Made by a program: the position numbers and the translations under genes
Shown here: piece after piece, positions 23,359 through 27,864 of the stretch
Numbering within the stretch: position 1 is the stretch's first letter
Layout: every line of letters begins with the position of its first letter
The notes under the pieces: model-generated
What the model was told of the DNA's origin: nothing
Databases searched by the model: none
The model's input: only the letters and a program-made list of their open reading frames with translations
DNA from: a virus
Length of the DNA: 27,864 nucleotides
Strand: one strand, 5' to 3'
IMG/VR virus record: IMGVR_UViG_3300009009_000038
Coordinates: 1-27,864 of that record

Positions 23359-25944
23359 TTACGATTTCTTTTTATTTCTGCCCTTTGCATTCTCTTTAGC
23401 TACTGCTAAATCGTTTGCTTGATTCTCTCTAGCCAATTGAATTTTCTCTCTTTCTATTTGCATTTTCTCTGCAGCAAGCCTGTTCTTATTTTGTATATCA
23501 GACATTTTCATTTGGTAATCTTTGGCAGCTCTAGCCTCTTCGCTAGCAAATCTGCTCATCTCAAGGACATCTGGAACAGCATTGCTATTTAAATCCTCAC
23601 TCTCCACTTTACCAAATCCTGTTGCTTGGATGATTGCAATTTCCTTTTTATTGATCCTGTCAAGTTCTTTTTGGTAGTTTTCATTCGCAACCTTCTGCTC
23701 ATTCTGCATTTGTGCTTGTTCCATCTGAGCTTGAGCAATTTGTTGTTGCTGCTCCATCTGTTGCTGTTGCATTTGCATCTGCTGATCTTGCAGTTGTTCT
23801 TGCCTCTCTTTGAGAGTTTTGAACACTCTCTTCATTTGCCTAACAGAATTTGTTGAATAAAGCTCAATGATGTCATGCAGAGAGCCACCATTTTGAAGAA
23901 CTGCCTGAGAAAGACCTCTAATCTCATCAAACATCTTCTTGTCTTCAGGACGATTTGTAAGATAGACTTTCAAATCACGGAATTTCAAATCTGTACCATT
24001 AACTTGGATGAATGCAGATTCTCCTTCAGATGTGATGTATGAAAGCGTGGATTGTGGTTTTTTGCTTTCAACATATTGAGATGCATCAATAATTGCTTGA
24101 TACAGTTGACCCATTACATACTCATGTGCTACGAACAGAGGCTCTGTTTGGGAATACGACTGTTGAACAGCTGCATTTACACCTGTAGCAGACTCACTTG
24201 CTGAAATAGAACCCATACGTTGTCTAGTCATACCTATAAGCTCCCAACACTCACTCTTGAGCTGTTGAGCAAGCTGATACCTAGATTGAATCTCCTGCGT
24301 ACGTGTAAGGTCAATGTCTCTAAATTGGTTGAAACTAGATGGGCTCTTGAGGTTCTCAGGAGAGTCATCAATAAACACTACACCTCTGTTTCTAGCTTCC
24401 ATTTCCCAAACGTCAAGAGCATCTTGAGCATCACCATCCTTTGGAACAGGAACGTGTCTAATAGATGTCAAATACACCTTACCCACTTCTTTCTCAAGGA
24501 GTTTATAAAGCTGGTTCATACAGACGTTATACAACACCTGGAAGGGCTTCATAAGGTCTACAAGGCTCTTTGCTTCAGTGTTCTTAACCTCATGAACAAG
24601 TCCTATTATAGGGCAATAGTTCAAGAGTTTATAAGGCTTGATGTGATAGATGTCAGGACCAATCTTAGTTCCTTGATACCACTGATTAACCCATCCCCAT
24701 TCAAGAGATTGTTGTGTAGGGATTGTTCCCGACTTATAATTTTCATCTACCAGAATAGACTGTTCATTTCCCAGCTCATCTATGTAAATAAGCTTACCTA
24801 TTTTCCTCTTACTCAACCAATAAGATCTAACAACTACATACTTATAACCAAAAGAGGAAACATTTGATGTAAGTCCTAGAAAATCTTTCAATCCATCGTT
24901 ATTCTCTTTCATCTCAGACTCAATCATCATCCTTGTCTGAAGAACCAATGGGTCATAAGTGTCATATGTAACAGAATCAATACCAGGAGATACATCTGGA
25001 TTACCAAGGTTTGACTCACGTACGTTAATCAATCCATAGTCTTGTAGAGAGCTTCTCAGGTGATCTATTTCATCCTTTGTAAGATCTGGTATGGATTCGA
25101 TTATTTCCGAAAGCTCCATCACCTGCACTGTACCAGCAGCGTAGGCACCTTGAGCTCTTCCTGTAGGATCAGAAATATATTTCCTATCTGGAGTGGTGAG
25201 AAACCATGTATTCTTTGGATTAGCCACCTCTACATTATAGCCAGTTTTGGAGTTGTCCTCATAAATATGGAAGAACTCTCTGGCAGAAATAAGCATATCT
25301 CTAAAAGCATCTTCGCTCTTTTCCTTCAGAATAAACTCAGCTTTTTGGGCTGTCAATACGTGATTTGCCCACTTCTCAGCAACAGATGTATATGTATCTA
25401 GCTCATCCTTAACTTGCTCAATTGTCATTTGCTGAAGCTGCTCCTCATCAATCTCAGCTCCTTCCATAGCCATTTTCTCAGCAATCTTCTGCTTTGCTTG
25501 AGACATTACATAGTTTTGAAGAATCTCTGTTTTAAACTTCAATTCCTCTGACTGACTGTCATCATCAAAAGCTTTCACCCTAAATGCATCTGGACGCTTG
25601 GATATCTCTCCAACAAGCTCGTTAATGGGTGTTGTTATTATTGAATAGTGCTTTACATAAGCAGGAAGCTGCAAATCTGCTGTGAGCATCTCTGTAAAAC
25701 TCTTAACCTCAGGCTCTTGGTAGAAGTCCTCCATACGAAGGATTCCCTTTACAAGATCGTAGTTTTTAACAAATGTGTCCCTATTTTTAACATATTCAGC
25801 GTAAGCCTTATTTGCAAAATAGTCCATTGTGTTCTTTATCCAGCTCTCATCTCTCTTTTCCTTTTCAGTTTTAAACTGGTCAGGGAATATATTTAAATAC
25901 GCATAGCGTATTGTAGCATCTTTTGTATATCTAATTATTGCCAT
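23359..25944 (-). CDS. Portal protein with Gln-rich coiled-coil C-terminus
   Basis: 861 residues, in the size range of crAss-like portals. The body begins MAIIRYTKDATIRYAYLNIF and contains KHYSIITTPINELVGEISKR (the clip/wing entry region in related portals), a long helical middle (SLVDLMKPFQVLYNVCMNQL) and MTRQRMGSISASESATGVNA, a typical portal helix-turn segment. From about residue 695 the chain is a Gln/Met-rich coiled coil (QMQMQQQQMEQQQQIAQAQM), ending in a Lys/Arg-rich tail that could form the barrel inside the head. The ATG shares its first base with the terminase stop (TAATG), so the two are translationally coupled. The portal forms the dodecameric DNA gate bound by the terminase. Confidence 0.88.
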   Translation of the reverse strand: MAIIRYTKDATIRYAYLNIFPDQFKTEKEKRDESWIKNTMDYFANKAYAEYVKNRDTFVKNYDLVKGILRMEDFYQEPEVKSFTEMLTADLQLPAYVKHYSIITTPINELVGEISKRPDAFRVKAFDDDSQSEELKFKTEILQNYVMSQAKQKIAEKMAMEGAEIDEEQLQQMTIEQVKDELDTYTSVAEKWANHVLTAQKAEFILKEKSEDAFRDMLISAREFFHIYEDNSKTGYNVEVANPKNTWFLTTPDRKYISDPTGRAQGAYAAGTVQVMELSEIIESIPDLTKDEIDHLRSSLQDYGLINVRESNLGNPDVSPGIDSVTYDTYDPLVLQTRMMIESEMKENNDGLKDFLGLTSNVSSFGYKYVVVRSYWLSKRKIGKLIYIDELGNEQSILVDENYKSGTIPTQQSLEWGWVNQWYQGTKIGPDIYHIKPYKLLNYCPIIGLVHEVKNTEAKSLVDLMKPFQVLYNVCMNQLYKLLEKEVGKVYLTSIRHVPVPKDGDAQDALDVWEMEARNRGVVFIDDSPENLKSPSSFNQFRDIDLTRTQEIQSRYQLAQQLKSECWELIGMTRQRMGSISASESATGVNAAVQQSYSQTEPLFVAHEYVMGQLYQAIIDASQYVESKKPQSTLSYITSEGESAFIQVNGTDLKFRDLKVYLTNRPEDKKMFDEIRGLSQAVLQNGGSLHDIIELYSTNSVRQMKRVFKTLKERQEQLQDQQMQMQQQQMEQQQQIAQAQMEQAQMQNEQKVANENYQKELDRINKKEIAIIQATGFGKVESEDLNSNAVPDVLEMSRFASEEARAAKDYQMKMSDIQNKNRLAAEKMQIEREKIQLARENQANDLAVAKENAKGRNKKKS

Positions 25945-27864
25945 TATGTAAAGAGTTTATTTTTTCTATGGTTAAACAATCCTCCTCCTGAAGACTCTAT
26001 AACGGATCTTTTCTTTTTGTTCTTAGAAAAGAGAGCTGCTATTCTTTCGTCTCCTGAACCTCCAACTCTTCCCATGATGGGGTCCATTTTAAGGGCTTGT
26101 GCTATAGCAAGTTCTGCAGCAACCAATCTATCGAAGTTTCCCTGGTCGTTATACTGTATTATCTCTTCAAGCAGCACTGGATCAAATATCTTACTCACCC
26201 CTGTAACCTCTCTTATAAGGTTACCTTGCTCGTCTTTTTCTGAATGTATAACATCTTCCAAATACTTCTTAAGACAGTTGTGAAGATAATCTATTATTTT
26301 CTGGGAGCTCCTGTGTATGCCGTATTCACGTTTCACTGTTGTGTTTGGTACAACTTCCATCAACCATTGAGGTTGTTTCTCCAAATAATGGGCATCTCCC
26401 TTAGCTTTCATGTATTCTATGAAGGAAATGTCATCATTCTCACACAGAGTTCTTGCGTTATAATATTTTATAAGCAATCTAGCCTGCTCTTCCCACTTTT
26501 CCTTCTTATCAGGTCTTGCTACGTAGGAAGCAACAAACATGTCCTGATATTTCTCCCCTGTAATATCATGCATTCTTTTATATACGTACACAGCTCCTAA
26601 AGAGGAACTGTATGCTGATTGTCCTTGTCTATACGGGTCAACTCCTGCTACATACAATCCATAAGGAGGGTTGTTTACAGGAAACTCATATATTACAATG
26701 GGGGCATCTTTTGCGTCTGAGTTCTTTAATGGGAAGTTTGTAATTGGTAGCTTATCTGTAAAATCATGACCAATCTTTTCTCCATCAGAAAACAATATCA
26801 CTGGAGTGCCTGTACGCTCTTGGTATAAAAGCCTGGTTTTCTGTCTTTTAGCAGCCTCAATGTCAAATATATTTGTATCCTCATTAAGGAATATATCATC
26901 CACTTCCATAGGATAGTACATCTTTTCCTTCAGATATGCTATCCTGTCTCCTGCTTTCTTTAGACGTTCTAAGTTGGATGTAGTTATATTGACTGCCTTT
27001 TCCTCATTGCTAACCAACATCTTAATGTTGTGTAAATCGCTACCAGCAGGTTCCTTAAGGAATTCACCAAGGTTAGACTCCTCTTTTGCCTCCATCCTAT
27101 ATTTGTACGAGATGAAGAGGCCGTGCACTCTTGCTGTATCTTTGTCATTATTATATGTAAGAAAGTTAAAATTGTCTACGTCAAACATTAAACTCTTTGC
27201 ATCCATAAACTTCTTCATATCACCACCAGTGCCTGTAAGAATAGGGGAACAACCCCATCCAAAAGGTGTAGTGAAACCAGGTACAGCTGCCTGAAATCCT
27301 CTGAGAAAGTTGCCCTTACCAATCTCGTCAATAATCAATTTACGTGGCTTGGTACCAGCAATAGCTTCCTCATTATTACCCTCGTCTAGGTTCCTTATGA
27401 GGATTTGAGAGAAAGGAATCCTTTCACCTCCCTTTGTTTTAATACCCAATGTCACTTGATTCTTCCAATTGTCCTCAATTCTCTGCCATCTCCAAGCTTC
27501 TGGAAGGAAGTTTAGTCCCTTATCAATCTTATCTGTAATAAGCTTAATATCTGGAGCATTCAGTCCAGCAATAATGTTTTGGGAGTTTTCATCAAATGTA
27601 GCTCCCCATGCTATATAACTTGCCTCAAGAACAGACTTAGCAAACCTTCGTATACCAAGAATTACAAGTCCTTTCTTCTCCTGCTGTGCCCTATCAATCT
27701 CGTTTGTTACAATCCATTCGTTGTCCCTCAGAAGTGGATTAGCGTATTTCTGGGAGATTCTACCTCTCTCATCAATAACATCCACCTCTGTATGCCATAT
27801 GTTTAGGTGCCAATATAAAAAGGGGTTGATATACACCCCATTCATCATAGCACCGTTTAAACAA
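25944..27864 (-). CDS. Terminase large subunit, N-terminus outside window
   Basis: The frame stays open past the first in-window ATG (27848) to the window end, reading CLNGAMMNGVYINPFLYWHL, so the real start is probably upstream. Numbered from 27848: a Walker A-like GIRRFAKS at 65-72 (an atypical P-loop), Walker B LIIDEIG with D174/E175, and coupling motif LTGTGG at 204-209. The RNase-H-like nuclease has AGVDPY (D404), LCENDDISF (E470, D472) and NFDRLVAAELAIAQAL (D573). Together these are the ATPase and nuclease of a phage packaging motor. The C-terminus is Lys-rich (KKKRSVIESSGGG). It is followed by the portal gene through a one-base overlap. The assignment is firm. Confidence 0.92.
   Translation of the reverse strand, partial: CLNGAMMNGVYINPFLYWHLNIWHTEVDVIDERGRISQKYANPLLRDNEWIVTNEIDRAQQEKKGLVILGIRRFAKSVLEASYIAWGATFDENSQNIIAGLNAPDIKLITDKIDKGLNFLPEAWRWQRIEDNWKNQVTLGIKTKGGERIPFSQILIRNLDEGNNEEAIAGTKPRKLIIDEIGKGNFLRGFQAAVPGFTTPFGWGCSPILTGTGGDMKKFMDAKSLMFDVDNFNFLTYNNDKDTARVHGLFISYKYRMEAKEESNLGEFLKEPAGSDLHNIKMLVSNEEKAVNITTSNLERLKKAGDRIAYLKEKMYYPMEVDDIFLNEDTNIFDIEAAKRQKTRLLYQERTGTPVILFSDGEKIGHDFTDKLPITNFPLKNSDAKDAPIVIYEFPVNNPPYGLYVAGVDPYRQGQSAYSSSLGAVYVYKRMHDITGEKYQDMFVASYVARPDKKEKWEEQARLLIKYYNARTLCENDDISFIEYMKAKGDAHYLEKQPQWLMEVVPNTTVKREYGIHRSSQKIIDYLHNCLKKYLEDVIHSEKDEQGNLIREVTGVSKIFDPVLLEEIIQYNDQGNFDRLVAAELAIAQALKMDPIMGRVGGSGDERIAALFSKNKKKRSVIESSGGGLFNHRKNKLFT
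25947..25962 (-). promoter_or_regulatory. AAATAAAC element before the portal start
   Basis: AAATAAAC lies 10 bases before the portal ATG, within the last codons of the terminase gene. Because it is also coding (Asn-Lys-Leu), chance is possible. Confidence 0.3.

Noticed and set aside
24220-24867. A 215-residue plus-strand open frame
   Set aside because: Antisense to the portal gene; no recognisable domain and no plus-strand transcription unit.
1-27864. tRNA genes, CRISPR array, integrase or insertion sequence
   Set aside because: No cloverleaf, no regularly spaced direct repeats, and no transposase or integrase motifs were seen on either strand.

Overview
The window is about 28 kb of a double-stranded DNA phage genome with every recognisable gene on the minus strand. 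The protein set fits a crAss-like (Crassvirales-type) podovirus of a Bacteroidota host. It has a large terminase, a portal of about 860 residues with a Gln-rich coiled-coil tail, an acidic scaffold-like protein, a crAss-type major capsid protein, a HU/IHF-like protein inside the virion block, two neck/ring-like proteins, and a very large tail 'muzzle' (P22 gp10-like) protein. The A/T-rich sequence, A-rich leaders without Shine-Dalgarno sites, and TTTG-N19-TAnnTTTA promoter-like sites also point to a Bacteroidota host. Family names rest on remembered sequence features; no search was run.

Transcription runs from high to low coordinates. Module 1 (27864 to 14868) holds terminase (cut by the window end), portal, scaffold, capsid, a 321-residue conserved protein, a probable head-tail connector, an abundant-looking 397-residue virion protein, a 184-residue protein, a 45-residue zinc-ribbon-like protein missed by ordinary length cut-offs, an 88-residue protein, a collar-type tail-fibre protein and a small Cys/Thr protein. 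It ends at a clear intrinsic terminator (14797-14829). Module 2 starts from a promoter at about 14727-14776. It carries a metallophosphoesterase, two ring/neck-type proteins flanking the HU-like protein, the 1557-residue muzzle protein, two proteins sharing an N-terminal beta module, and two very large Gly-Gly-motif proteins in the position of internal cargo/ejection proteins. The last of these runs off the window start.

Genes are tightly packed. There are three TAATG stop/start overlaps and two 'stop-T-ATG' junctions. The only longer non-coding stretches are 14701-14867 (promoter and terminator), 17226-17304 (hairpin), 20220-20390 (a structured RNA just after the capsid gene) and 23225-23358 (promoter). 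No stretch over 300 bases lacks a gene. I saw no tRNA, CRISPR array, insertion sequence or integrase.

The most unusual signals are: recurrent Gly-Gly motifs and a WLDKY motif at both ends of the two cargo-like proteins; Thr-tract linkers in four virion proteins, one with triplicated CTLxGTA units; a compact multi-hairpin RNA with a three-way junction between the capsid gene and the next gene; an apparent split of the muzzle protein; and the 45-residue zinc-ribbon gene.
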